Shown here: positions 35,018 through 43,740 of the stretch, piece by piece
How positions within the stretch are numbered: position 1 is the stretch's first letter
Layout of the letters: the number at the start of each line of letters is the position of its first letter
Source of the DNA: Prolixibacteraceae bacterium
GTDB lineage: Bacteria; Bacteroidota; Bacteroidia; Bacteroidales; Prolixibacteraceae
NCBI GenBank assembly: GCA_028282705.1
Contig: JANQHI010000031.1
Location: forward strand, 124,001 to 188,000
Reading direction: 5' to 3'
DNA length: 64,000 bases
The notes under the pieces: model-generated
What the model was told of the DNA's origin: nothing
The model's database searches: none
What the model saw: the letters and a program-made list of their open reading frames with translations, nothing else
Made by a program: the position numbers and the translations under genes

Positions 35018-37426
35018 ATGAGCAAACTCGTTGTGCTCGTTTTGTACATGGCCTTTTTTTATAGCCTATCTTTTGGGCAAAATTATAGTGTGCTTAAAGG
35101 CATAGTTGTTGATGAAAACAATCAACCTTTAACAGGTGCATCAATATTACTAAATCCCATAAAAACAGGAATGGTTACTGATATTAATGGGCAATTTGTT
35201 ATTGATAGGCTGCCAAAAGGAAGCTATATAATAGATATCTCATTCATAGGTTATAAAACACATGTTGATACAATTTTAATAAATAAAAGTATCTCCTACA
35301 AAGCTCAACTGGAAGTTGCAAATTTGAGTTTACATGAAGTGATAGTAACCGATAATTATGCTGAGAATCGAAAAAAGGAAGAATCGCTCAATGTTGAAAT
35401 TGTAAATGATACCTACCTGAAACAAAACCTTGGAGGAAGCTTGATGAACTCGTTGGAAAGGTTGCCGGGAGTTACAACCATAGCTATTGGTTCAGGGCAA
35501 TCGAAACCCGTTATTCGTGGTTTAGGATTTAACCGGATTGTTGTGGTTGAAAACAATATCAAACATGAGGCACAGCAATGGGGTACCGACCATGGATTGG
35601 AAATAGACCAATATGCTGTAGATAATATTAAAGTAATCAAAGGTCCAGCATCACTTATGTATGGTTCTGATGCCATTGGCGGAGTAATAGATATGAAAAA
35701 CAGAAACCTACCTACCAACAATTCCTTTGGTGGAACCCTTGACCTGACGGGAAAAACAAATAACAATTTATTGGGAACTTCCATATCGTTATATGGTCGG
35801 AAAAACTGGTTTTTTACCAATGCTCGTGCAACCTACATCAATTATGCTGATTACAAAGTTCCTACCGATAGTGTTGACATTTATTCATACCGGGCAGCTT
35901 TGCGCAATAATTATTTACGTAATACCGCAGGCTATGAAAAAAACCTGCACCTTACTCTTGGTATTATCCAGAATGGTTTTCAGAGTAAATTATTTGTAAG
36001 TACAGTAAATAGCAAAAGTGGCTTTTTTGCCAATGCTCACGGTTTGGAACCCCGAAATGTGGATGCTGAGTTGCACGACCAATCAAACCGGGACATTAAT
36101 TATCCCTACCACAATGTGAACCATTTAAAAGTGGTGAACACTACGCATTACAACTGGGAGCATTCGAAACTTGAGTTCGATTTGGGATACCAGCGAAATT
36201 TACGCCAGGAATGGAGCGAGTATGTTAGCCATGGTTATATGCCTCCGGTTTTCCCTGGTTCGCTTTCATTCGATCCTGAACTTGAGCGCGAGTTTGAAAA
36301 GTATGTTTACTCGGGAAATGTAAAATTTTCACAGCAGGTAAATGATAAAACCGATTGGATGGTAGGAATGAACGGTGAGCTTCAGGATAATAAAATTGAT
36401 GGTCGAGGATTTATAATTCCGGAATACAACCAATTTAGCCTGGGTGCATTTGTTTTTGCCAAATACAGCTTCACAGAAAGAAGTCGGATTCAGTTGGGCT
36501 TGCGTTACGATTACGGTAAAATAGAAACAAGTGAATATCACGACTGGTTTCCTTCTCCTGTTGTTGAAAATGGTAGTACAAGTTTGCAGTACCTTCAACG
36601 TGCCGGAAACATTGATCGTAGCTTTTCAAATATAACATGGTCGTTGGGTTACAATTACGATCTGGAGCACTGGTCGCTAAAAGCCAATATTGGAAAAAGT
36701 TTTCGTATACCAATAGCTAAAGAGTTAGCTGCAAATGGTGTCAATTATCATAGGTTCAGCTACGAAGTTGGCAATTCGGACCTATCTCCCGAGATTTCCT
36801 ATCAACTCGATCTAGGGGTGGAGTATCACTCTAAACAATTTGCTATTGGAGCTACACCATTTCTCAACTACTTTTCCAATTACATTTACCTAAATCCAAG
36901 TTCGGAATTCGACAGGCTCTATGGTAACGGAAACCAAGTTTTTTATTACACAGAAAGTGAAGTATTTCGTTATGGAGTTGAAGTTCATGCACATTACAAA
37001 TTGCTTCCAAACCTGCAGTTGGGAATCATCAGTGAATACGTTTATTCCGAGCAACTGTCGGGAGAGAAAAAAGGTTTTACACTGCCTTTTTCTCCACCAG
37101 CCTCCATTATACTTAATCTGAGATATCAAAAGAGAAAAATGATATTTATTGAAAATGCCTACGCCTCTTTTGATTACAGGATAACAACACTTCAAAACGA
37201 TATTGTGCCGCCCGAAGAAACCACTGATGGTTACCAGGTAGTCAATTTAAGCTTTGGAGGCGAAATTCAGTTTAAAAATCAAAAAGTTAATATTTCCATG
37301 CAGGTTCAAAACCTGCTAAACACAAAGTATTTTAATCACACCAGCTATTACAGGCTGATAAACGTACCTGAACCGGGAAGGAATTTTATTGTGAATGTTT
37401 CCGTACCCTTTTTAGGAAAAATATAA
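35018..37426 (+). CDS. TonB-dependent receptor, probable metal (zinc) transporter
   Basis: The protein (802 residues) has a signal peptide (MAFFYSLSFGQ), an N-terminal carboxypeptidase-D-like regulatory domain (about 25-105; VLKGIVVDENNQPLTGASI, GSYIIDISFIGYKTHV), a plug (about 110-225; LERLPGVTTIAIGSGQSKPVIRG, IKGPASLMYGSDAIGGVID) and a 22-strand barrel. It imports a substrate across the outer membrane using TonB energy. Loops carry many His (AHGLEP, HDQSN, YPYHNVNHLK, TTHYNWEHSK), as in the zinc receptor ZnuD. No SusD partner is present. Context with a Fur-family repressor and His-rich lipoproteins supports metal import. Codon choice (TCG, CGA, CGG, CCG) differs from flanking genes. Confidence 0.88.
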   Translation: MSKLVVLVLYMAFFYSLSFGQNYSVLKGIVVDENNQPLTGASILLNPIKTGMVTDINGQFVIDRLPKGSYIIDISFIGYKTHVDTILINKSISYKAQLEVANLSLHEVIVTDNYAENRKKEESLNVEIVNDTYLKQNLGGSLMNSLERLPGVTTIAIGSGQSKPVIRGLGFNRIVVVENNIKHEAQQWGTDHGLEIDQYAVDNIKVIKGPASLMYGSDAIGGVIDMKNRNLPTNNSFGGTLDLTGKTNNNLLGTSISLYGRKNWFFTNARATYINYADYKVPTDSVDIYSYRAALRNNYLRNTAGYEKNLHLTLGIIQNGFQSKLFVSTVNSKSGFFANAHGLEPRNVDAELHDQSNRDINYPYHNVNHLKVVNTTHYNWEHSKLEFDLGYQRNLRQEWSEYVSHGYMPPVFPGSLSFDPELEREFEKYVYSGNVKFSQQVNDKTDWMVGMNGELQDNKIDGRGFIIPEYNQFSLGAFVFAKYSFTERSRIQLGLRYDYGKIETSEYHDWFPSPVVENGSTSLQYLQRAGNIDRSFSNITWSLGYNYDLEHWSLKANIGKSFRIPIAKELAANGVNYHRFSYEVGNSDLSPEISYQLDLGVEYHSKQFAIGATPFLNYFSNYIYLNPSSEFDRLYGNGNQVFYYTESEVFRYGVEVHAHYKLLPNLQLGIISEYVYSEQLSGEKKGFTLPFSPPASIILNLRYQKRKMIFIENAYASFDYRITTLQNDIVPPEETTDGYQVVNLSFGGEIQFKNQKVNISMQVQNLLNTKYFNHTSYYRLINVPEPGRNFIVNVSVPFLGKI

Positions 37427-37452
37427 TGTTGAATAATTTAAATATTTAGAAT

Positions 37453-37893
37453 ATGAACAAAAAAGTTTTTTTATTTGCGATTACATTAGGAGTAACTTTG
37501 TTTTTTGCAGCTTGCAACGACGATGATACAATTGCCAAACCTGAAATTACCATTCTGGAACTTGGTGAAGGTGATAGTCATGGTAACGACCACATAGCAA
37601 AAGTGGGTGGCGAATTGCACATTGAGGTAGAAGTTGTTGCTGAAGGGAAAATTGATAAGGTACAGGTAATAATTCATCCCGAGGGAGAACACAAGTCAAT
37701 AATTGAACATGGTGAATGGGAATTGGATACTACCTATACTAAATTCTCTGGGTTGAAAAATACTACCTTTCACGAGCATGTTGATATTGCAGATTGGGCT
37801 GAACCTGGAGAATATCATTTCGATTTTATTGTTACAGATATGGAGGGTAACCAGTCAAGTGCTGAATCTGATATAGAAATCATAGAGGAGTAG
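37453..37893 (+). CDS. DUF4625-type His-rich lipoprotein
   Basis: The lipobox LFFAAC (Cys near residue 21) is followed by a short Asp-rich segment and a single beta-sandwich-like domain with Pro-Glu-Ile-Thr-Ile start. His-rich segments GDSHGNDHIAKVGGELHIEVEV and HPEGEHKSIIEHGEWELD (each given in part) and FHEHVDIADW are present. The layout fits DUF4625. It begins 27 bases after the TonB receptor and is likely co-transcribed. A surface metal-binding partner of the receptor is the simplest idea; this is inference. A terminator hairpin stands right after its stop. Confidence 0.75.
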   Translation: MNKKVFLFAITLGVTLFFAACNDDDTIAKPEITILELGEGDSHGNDHIAKVGGELHIEVEVVAEGKIDKVQVIIHPEGEHKSIIEHGEWELDTTYTKFSGLKNTTFHEHVDIADWAEPGEYHFDFIVTDMEGNQSSAESDIEIIEE

Positions 37894-37901
37894 AAATCAC
37901 T

Positions 37902-37929
37902 ACCCGGCAGGTATAAACATCTGCCGGGT
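37902..37929 (+). terminator. Intrinsic terminator between the two DUF4625 genes
   Basis: A 9-bp perfect G/C-rich stem (ACCCGGCAG 37902-37910 with CTGCCGGGT 37921-37929), 10-base loop, and a T-rich tail form a strong terminator 8 bases after the first lipoprotein stop and 17 bases before the second ATG. The second gene would need readthrough or its own promoter. Confidence 0.85.
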
Positions 37930-37946
37930 TTTTATCTTTTTTACAT

Positions 37947-38432
37947 ATGAATCGAATGTTTTATATACCAGTGATTGTTTTTTTTATGCTTATTGCTGCC
38001 TGCAGAGATGATAACAAAGTAGATTCAGAAAAACCATATATTGACATTAGCATTGCAGGTGCTTTCCCCACAAATTGTGATACCATATATTTTGGAGAAA
38101 CATTTCTGTTAAAAATGGCCTTCTCCGACAATGTTGAGTTGGGAGCTTACAGTATTGATATCCATAATAATTTTGACCATCATTCACATAGTACTGAGGT
38201 TACAGAATGTAATACTGATCCAGTTAAGAATCCGGTCAATCCTTATGTTTTCATAAACGATTATGCCATTCCCCAAGGCTCAAAAGAATATGAAATAAAC
38301 CTGCCTATTTCGATTCCTGAAGGAAATGATGCTGGATTGTTCGATAATGGTGACTATCATTTTTTTATTAGCCTTACTGACAAAGAAGGTTGGTCGTCAC
38401 AAAAAGGATTGAGCATTAAAATGTTACACTAA
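37947..38432 (+). CDS. Second DUF4625-type lipoprotein
   Basis: A lipoprotein signal (IVFFMLIAAC, Cys near residue 19) leads a 140-residue extracytoplasmic domain with SEKPYIDISIAGAFPTNCDTIYFGE (given in part), the His cluster IHNNFDHHSHSTE, and the terminal GDYHFFISLTDKEGWSS. The last block parallels GEYHFDFIVTDMEGNQSS of the preceding gene, showing that the two are related. The His cluster suggests metal binding. It lies after a strong terminator, so its expression is probably lower than that of the other island genes. DUF4625 membership is by pattern only. Confidence 0.72.
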   Translation: MNRMFYIPVIVFFMLIAACRDDNKVDSEKPYIDISIAGAFPTNCDTIYFGETFLLKMAFSDNVELGAYSIDIHNNFDHHSHSTEVTECNTDPVKNPVNPYVFINDYAIPQGSKEYEINLPISIPEGNDAGLFDNGDYHFFISLTDKEGWSSQKGLSIKMLH

Positions 38433-38535
38433 GAAAAATAAGGCTTTTATAATTTTAAGATTGGTTTATAAAGCAAACCCAACTTTTTCACTTGATAGGC
38501 AAAAAAGGATATCAGGCCTAGAACACTATGTTAAA

Positions 38536-39447
38536 CTAAAGAAAAAATATGGCCACGCCCCCTACTGTAATAATAGCCCCAATAATTTCTTTCCAATTCA
38601 CTTTTTCTTTAAAAAGAATGATAGAGGGAGGAATGATCAGAACTGGTACTATTGCCATCAGTGTTGCAGCAATTCCAGCTTTTGTATGCTGTACTGCCAG
38701 CAATGAAAAAGAAACCCCCAAGAATGGACCAAATATAGCACCCAAAGTAATCCTTTTCATGGCAGGCCTGTTTTTCAATGCTGCAAATACCCTTGGCCAC
38801 CTGTTTATAAAGAAGAAGAGTATTGAAAACCCTACTGCCCCACTTAATACCCTAATTTGTGAGGCTGAAAATGCATCATAATCTCCCATCCCTTTTTTGC
38901 TCAATACCAAACCTGCTGCCTGCCCCAAAGCCCCACCCAGAGCCAACAGTATCCCTGTGATAGAATAACTTGCTTTGATCCTTTTTGTAACCACCCCATT
39001 CTCTTCCTTTTTCTCATGTTTCAGGATAACCATTACAATACCTGCAAGGGTAACAAACATCCCCAACCAATTCACGGGAGACAATACCTCGCCCAACATA
39101 AGCCAACTGATAAATGCTGTAAAAGGAGGAGTAAGGGCCATCATCAACATGGATATCCTTGCTCCAATGGTAACAAATGCCTGGAATAAAAGCAGGTCAC
39201 CAAACACAAACCCCACTAACCCTGAAATAACCAGCCACTTCCATTGGAATAAATTGGCATCAACAGGAAAAAAGAACCCCCTGGCAATTAAACTATAAAA
39301 ACCTATGAGGAAAAATGCAATGATCAAACGAATCAGGTTAACAGCCAGGGAACCTACCTTCTTACCTGCTGACTCAAATGCCATGCTGGTAACTGTCCAA
39401 AATACAGCAGTTAAAATACCTGCAATTTCTCCAAAGTAGCTTCCCAT
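38536..39447 (-). CDS. EamA-family (DMT) transporter
   Basis: The protein (303 residues) has about ten hydrophobic helices in two repeated halves, each an EamA domain (first about 5-140, second about 155-300), as in drug/metabolite transporters. Recognisable parts are FQAFVTIGARISMLMMALTPPFTAFISWLMLGE and LLAVQHTKAGIAATLMAIVPVLIIPPSIILFKE (each longer than shown is avoided; see residues about 88-120 and 245-285). The substrate is unknown. It follows the DUF2721 gene by 10 bases on the same strand, suggesting one transcript. The ATG at 39447 is preferred over a TTG at 39453. Confidence 0.86.
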   Translation of the reverse strand: MGSYFGEIAGILTAVFWTVTSMAFESAGKKVGSLAVNLIRLIIAFFLIGFYSLIARGFFFPVDANLFQWKWLVISGLVGFVFGDLLLFQAFVTIGARISMLMMALTPPFTAFISWLMLGEVLSPVNWLGMFVTLAGIVMVILKHEKKEENGVVTKRIKASYSITGILLALGGALGQAAGLVLSKKGMGDYDAFSASQIRVLSGAVGFSILFFFINRWPRVFAALKNRPAMKRITLGAIFGPFLGVSFSLLAVQHTKAGIAATLMAIVPVLIIPPSIILFKEKVNWKEIIGAIITVGGVAIFFL

Positions 39448-39457
39448 TACCAATTAG

Positions 39458-39856
39458 TTATATGTGTTTGTCAATATCACTAAGGTGTAAATCAAGTGCT
39501 CTGACAGATATTTGGATTTCTCGAATGGATATCCCCAAAGAGGTTATGAGCAACAACAAAGCCACGCCAAAAATAAATTCAGCAAATAGCTGTTTTTCTA
39601 TGTAAATCAGAAACATACAAAGCACGCAAAGCAAAAGGCTTGTTATGCCCAATATTTGCATTGCCCTTGTTAATGCCAACCTTTTACGTAAATTTTTTAT
39701 TTGCCCAACAATTAATTTGCTTGGGTCTTCTTTTAACCTGGCATGTAATGACCTAACAACTGAAGCATATGCCAGGAAACGGTTTGTATAAGCCAGCAGG
39801 ATCAGAGAAATTGCAGAAAAAAGAAGGGCAGGTGTTGTTAATGTTAAAGCATTCAT
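39458..39856 (-). CDS. DUF2721 membrane protein
   Basis: The protein (132 residues) has three hydrophobic helices (about 5-28, 64-88 and 90-108). The segment NRFLAYASVVRSLHARLKED and the following basic QIKNLRKRLALTRAMQ are typical of DUF2721, a family of unknown function. It heads a two-gene operon with the EamA transporter. A TTG at 39865 was rejected in favour of the ATG at 39856. Confidence 0.8.
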   Translation of the reverse strand: MNALTLTTPALLFSAISLILLAYTNRFLAYASVVRSLHARLKEDPSKLIVGQIKNLRKRLALTRAMQILGITSLLLCVLCMFLIYIEKQLFAEFIFGVALLLLITSLGISIREIQISVRALDLHLSDIDKHI

Positions 39857-39878
39857 GGTTACCAAATAAAAGTGTGTG

Positions 39879-39886
39879 CAAAGCTA
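39879..39886 (-). promoter_or_regulatory. Bacteroidota -7 promoter box for the DUF2721-EamA operon
   Basis: On the minus strand this is TAGCTTTG, an exact TAnnTTTG match, 23 bases upstream of the ATG at 39856. Confidence 0.55.
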
Positions 39887-39953
39887 CTAAATAATTCACG
39901 AAACAGCTTTACACACACTAATAGGCAGGATTAATTAAACCTTATGATAAAGG

Positions 39954-41045
39954 TTAATCCAGCAATTCTGCTATCTTTTCCCTGAGTGCTTCTTCCCTAA
40001 GGTTTTTAGCTATTATTTTCCCTGTTTTATCAACCAGCAAACTTGAAGGAATTGAATTAATGGCATATAATTGGGCTGCTTCATTCTTCCAGCCTTTTAA
40101 ATCAGATACCTGTTTCCATGGCAACCCATCATCTTCAATGGCTTTTAGCCAATCTTCCTTTTTATTGTCAAGGGAAACACCAAACACTGTAAATCCTTTG
40201 TCTTTATAGTCATTGTACACAGCTACTATATTTGGGTTCTCACGCCTGCAAGGACCACACCATGCTGCCCAAAAATCAACCAATGTATACTCATTTGCAC
40301 TATATATCTCAGAAAGTTTAACTGGGTTGCCTTCAGTATCATTTTGGGTGAAGTCTAATGCAATTTGCCCTACAGCAACTTTCTTTAACTTTTCAACTCT
40401 TTCTTTTAACTGAACAATAGTTGCAGATGCATCCAATTTGGGGTCAAGTGCAACAAGGATTGAATCAAGTTGTTCCACACTTTTCCCAAACGAAATCTGC
40501 CTTAAGAAAAATGGGGTAACATATGAAGCAGGGTTATTTGCAATATAATCCTCAATGTATTGCCCTGAAACCTCATACATTGCCTGGACTTTTTCCATCA
40601 GTTCTTTTGATTTTGTGGTATCACCTGCAGCATTTGCTTCCTGTGCCATCCTATATATGCCCATATATTCATCCTGCATTTCATTCAGTTTGTCCTGGAT
40701 GGTTTTAAATTCTCCATGGGTCTCAGAACCTTCAACATTGGCAGTAGCCATTGAATCAACTTTACCTGTTATTTTAACTTCAGCATTCTCTACAAATAAC
40801 ACCAGCCTGTTTCTAGTATCTTTTATAGATAGGAAATAGTCTTCAGGGATGGTTACCTCCCCTTCTAGTACAGCAATGTTATCAACAAAATCTGCTGAAT
40901 CAACTGTAACCAGTTTTCCATCACCTCTTTTTTGTAATACAATTGTGCCTTCAGCACCTTCCAGGTTTACTTCAATTTTATACCCTTTTTCCTGGGTGCA
41001 GGCAAAAGCACCTAAAACTAATAATATTAAAACCAGTTTTTTCAT
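39954..41045 (-). CDS. Thioredoxin-like lipoprotein with DUF4369 domain
   Basis: A lipoprotein signal (VLGAFAC, Cys near residue 16) precedes a DUF4369 beta domain (about 25-120), a helical linker (about 120-210) and a TlpA/AhpC-TSA thioredoxin fold (about 225-363). The redox pair is in WAAWCGPCRREN, with the cis-proline in NSIPSSLLVDKTG. Such proteins are thiol-disulfide oxidoreductases in the periplasm and are very common in Bacteroidota. The target is unknown. Two ATG codons are possible (41051 and 41045); the second gives the usual MKK start. Confidence 0.88.
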   Translation of the reverse strand: MKKLVLILLVLGAFACTQEKGYKIEVNLEGAEGTIVLQKRGDGKLVTVDSADFVDNIAVLEGEVTIPEDYFLSIKDTRNRLVLFVENAEVKITGKVDSMATANVEGSETHGEFKTIQDKLNEMQDEYMGIYRMAQEANAAGDTTKSKELMEKVQAMYEVSGQYIEDYIANNPASYVTPFFLRQISFGKSVEQLDSILVALDPKLDASATIVQLKERVEKLKKVAVGQIALDFTQNDTEGNPVKLSEIYSANEYTLVDFWAAWCGPCRRENPNIVAVYNDYKDKGFTVFGVSLDNKKEDWLKAIEDDGLPWKQVSDLKGWKNEAAQLYAINSIPSSLLVDKTGKIIAKNLREEALREKIAELLD

Positions 41046-41235
41046 AAACATAATTTAAGTGAATAGTTTTCATAATTTCATCTCGAAAGATATAAAAATG
41101 TTTACATATAAAAAGTTATTCATTATTAAATATTTAAGAAGAAACCATTCTCTGGAAAGAAGATGTTATTTGGTAAAAAATTATTTGTATCCTGAACTTT
41201 TTTGAGATTATTTTATTGAATTTTATAAAGTTGCC

Positions 41236-41811
41236 ATGGTAGAGGTTTTAATCATAAATAATGCAGAACCAGGAATTGATGAATTTACCAACAATATCCT
41301 TTATGCTTTACATGAGTTTGAGGTTTCTTCAACTACTATTAACTACCATGAATGCCATACAATTAAACTGGAAACCTATGATGGTATTATCTTAAGTGGT
41401 TCTCCTCAGGGAGATGACATTGTAGCCCACCACCTACCCTATTTCCAGTGGATCAAAACATATAACAAACCCGTGTTTGGTATTTGTGCAGGGCACCATA
41501 TTACAGGAGCATTATACCATGCAGAATTATTCAGGAGCAAAGAGCCAGAATCAGGAGCCATTGAAATTGAAATCCTGGTTGAAGACCCTATCACATTTAA
41601 CCTGCCTAAAAAAATGGAAGTAAAACAAATGCACAATGATTCTGTTAGCCTTCCTAAAGGTTTTATTTTACTTGCCACTTCAAAAACATGTAGGAACCAG
41701 TTAATGAAACACAATAATAAACCCCTGTACACCTGCCAGTTTCATCCTGAATATTATAATATTGAATTTTTCAGGAATTTTGTGGAAATTGTTAAGAAAC
41801 ATAAGGTTTAG
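41236..41811 (+). CDS. Class I glutamine amidotransferase domain protein
   Basis: The chain (191 residues) is a complete GATase-1 fold with the nucleophile C84 in GICAGHH and the catalytic His-Glu in CQFHPEYYN. ILSGSPQGDD forms the oxyanion strand region. It resembles the stand-alone amidotransferase subunits of the GuaA/TrpG kind but no synthase partner is adjacent. It could be an archaeal-type GuaA subunit, a gamma-glutamyl hydrolase or another ammonia donor. The gene faces asnB across a hairpin-rich region. Confidence 0.78.
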   Translation: MVEVLIINNAEPGIDEFTNNILYALHEFEVSSTTINYHECHTIKLETYDGIILSGSPQGDDIVAHHLPYFQWIKTYNKPVFGICAGHHITGALYHAELFRSKEPESGAIEIEILVEDPITFNLPKKMEVKQMHNDSVSLPKGFILLATSKTCRNQLMKHNNKPLYTCQFHPEYYNIEFFRNFVEIVKKHKV

Positions 41812-41869
41812 ATTATAATTAAGAACAAGCTAAGTTGCCAAAGAAAATGGTATATCAGTAAATATATTT

Positions 41870-42030
41870 AGTGCCTCTGGCACTATTTGTACCCTTATTT
41901 CATTTCAAGAAATAGCTTGTCCTTACAGGACAAAAAACTGAACAAAGTGACTTATTAACAAAAACTGCCCCAGAGGGGCAACATATTTGTAGAAGCAGGA
42001 TACCAAAAATATAACAGCCCCAAAGGGGCT
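41870..42030. repeat. Cluster of four short-loop hairpins
   Basis: Four perfect inverted repeats, each with a 3-base loop, follow one another: AGTGCC-tct-GGCACT (41870-41884), TTGTCCT-tac-AGGACAA (41917-41933), TGCCCC-aga-GGGGCA (41966-41980) and AGCCCC-aaa-GGGGCT (42016-42030). The last two are separated by a stretch containing ATATTTGTAG. They resemble dispersed GC-rich hairpin repeats seen between genes in Bacteroidota. They lie between convergent genes, so they may also act as transcript ends. Confidence 0.7.
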
Positions 42031-42051
42031 GAATATTAATTTTCCACAGGC

Positions 42052-43740
42052 TTACCCCTTTTTAATATCTTCAAACACTGCCCCTTTTTCATGCACTGTA
42101 TTAACAGCCCTCCCTGATGGGTCAGCATTCCCCTGGAATGCTTTATCCCATGCTAATGCTTCACCTGTGCTGCAAGCAATGGATGGCACTGATGGCACAC
42201 ATGCAGCAGCCTGATCAGATGGGAAGTGCTCACTATAAATTTCCCTGTACATATACTCTTCTTTGTTCATTGGAGTGTTTACCGGAAACCTGTATTTGGC
42301 ATTTTCCATCATCTCATCAGTTACCTTTTCACTGGCAATTTTTTTCAGGGTATCAATCCATCCATAACCTACCCCATCAGAAAACTGTTCTTTTTGCCTC
42401 CATGCCACACTTTCAGGAAGCATGTGTTCAAAAGCTTTCCTTACGGCCCATTTTTCAATCCTACCATCTTTAGCCATTTTCATTTCAGGGTTGAAACGCA
42501 TAGCCACATCAATAAATTCTTTGTCAAGGAATGGCACCCTACCTTCTACCCCCCATGCAGCCAATGATTTGTTGGCGCGCAAACAATCATACAAATTCAG
42601 GCGGCTGACCTTCCTTACACTTTCTTTATGGAACTCTTCAGCATTGGGGGCTTTATGGAAATATAGGTATCCCCCAAAAATCTCATCTGCACCTTCACCT
42701 GTAAGCACCATTTTTATTCCCATTGATTTAATAACCCTGGCAACCATATACATAGGAGTGGAAGCCCTTACTGTGGTAACATCATAGGTTTCAATGTGGT
42801 AAATTACATCCCTGATTGCATCCAGCCCTTCCTGTATGGTATAGAGTATTTCATGGTGGATAGTGCCTATGTAATCAGCTACCTTCCTGGCAGCCATCAA
42901 ATCAGGAGAGCCTTCCAGCCCAATTACAAATGAATGTAATTGGGGCCACCAGGCATCTTTCTGGTCATTTTCTTCAATCCTTTTGGCAGCAAACTTTTTA
43001 GCCAGGGCTGATGTAATGGAAGAGTCCAACCCTCCTGAAAGAAGCACCCCATAAGGTACATCAGACATTAGCTGCCTGTGTACAGCATCTTCTAATGACT
43101 GGGCTAACTCCTGGATATCAGCAGGGTTATCTTTTACATTTCCATACTCCATCCAATCACGTTCATACCATCTTTTTATTTCACCATCCTTGCTATATAA
43201 ATAGTGTGCTGGAGGAAATTCTTCTATCTTAGTGCAATATCCTTCCAATGACTTTAACTCAGAACCCACATAAAAATTCCCAAATTTATCCCATCCCATA
43301 TACAATGGGATTATACCAATATGGTCGCGTGCAATTAAATAGGCATCCTCTTCTTCATCATACAAGGCAAAGGCGAAAATACCATTCATATCATCCAGGA
43401 ACTTTTCTTTTTTATCCTTATAAAGGGCAAGGATCACTTCACAATCAGAGCCAGTAAGAAACTCATATGAATTTTTATATTTTTCCCTGATATCCCTATG
43501 GTTATAAATTTCCCCATTCACACCAAGGATCAGTTTTTTGTCTTTACTATACAAAGGTTGCCCTCCTGATTCAGGGTCAACAATTGATAAACGCTCATGG
43601 GCTATAATAGCTTTGCCTCCACAATATATCCCTGACCAGTCTGGTCCGCGATGGCGCACTTTTTTAGACATTTCCAATACTTGCTGCCTGATGCTTTGTG
43701 GATCAACTTTTAAATCAAAAACTCCTACTATTCCACACAT
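42052..43740 (-). CDS. asnB: Asparagine synthetase B (glutamine-hydrolysing)
   Basis: AsnB makes asparagine from aspartate, ATP and glutamine in the cytosol. After Met removal C2 of MCGIVGVFD is the nucleophile of the N-terminal Ntn glutaminase (RHRGPDWSG, ERLSIVD and NGEIYNH blocks). The synthetase domain has the PP-loop VLLSGGLDSSITSALA, plus VLTGEGADEIFGGYLYFHKAP (given in part). The ORF extends upstream to 43791, but the start is the ATG at 43740 because the Cys must be residue 2. The 562-residue length is normal. A promoter box lies about 50 bases upstream. Confidence 0.96.
   Translation of the reverse strand: MCGIVGVFDLKVDPQSIRQQVLEMSKKVRHRGPDWSGIYCGGKAIIAHERLSIVDPESGGQPLYSKDKKLILGVNGEIYNHRDIREKYKNSYEFLTGSDCEVILALYKDKKEKFLDDMNGIFAFALYDEEEDAYLIARDHIGIIPLYMGWDKFGNFYVGSELKSLEGYCTKIEEFPPAHYLYSKDGEIKRWYERDWMEYGNVKDNPADIQELAQSLEDAVHRQLMSDVPYGVLLSGGLDSSITSALAKKFAAKRIEENDQKDAWWPQLHSFVIGLEGSPDLMAARKVADYIGTIHHEILYTIQEGLDAIRDVIYHIETYDVTTVRASTPMYMVARVIKSMGIKMVLTGEGADEIFGGYLYFHKAPNAEEFHKESVRKVSRLNLYDCLRANKSLAAWGVEGRVPFLDKEFIDVAMRFNPEMKMAKDGRIEKWAVRKAFEHMLPESVAWRQKEQFSDGVGYGWIDTLKKIASEKVTDEMMENAKYRFPVNTPMNKEEYMYREIYSEHFPSDQAAACVPSVPSIACSTGEALAWDKAFQGNADPSGRAVNTVHEKGAVFEDIKKG

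Noticed and set aside
42117-42787. Several plus-strand ORFs opposite asnB
   Set aside because: Antisense to a secure gene, with His/Phe-rich unnatural composition typical of shadow frames.
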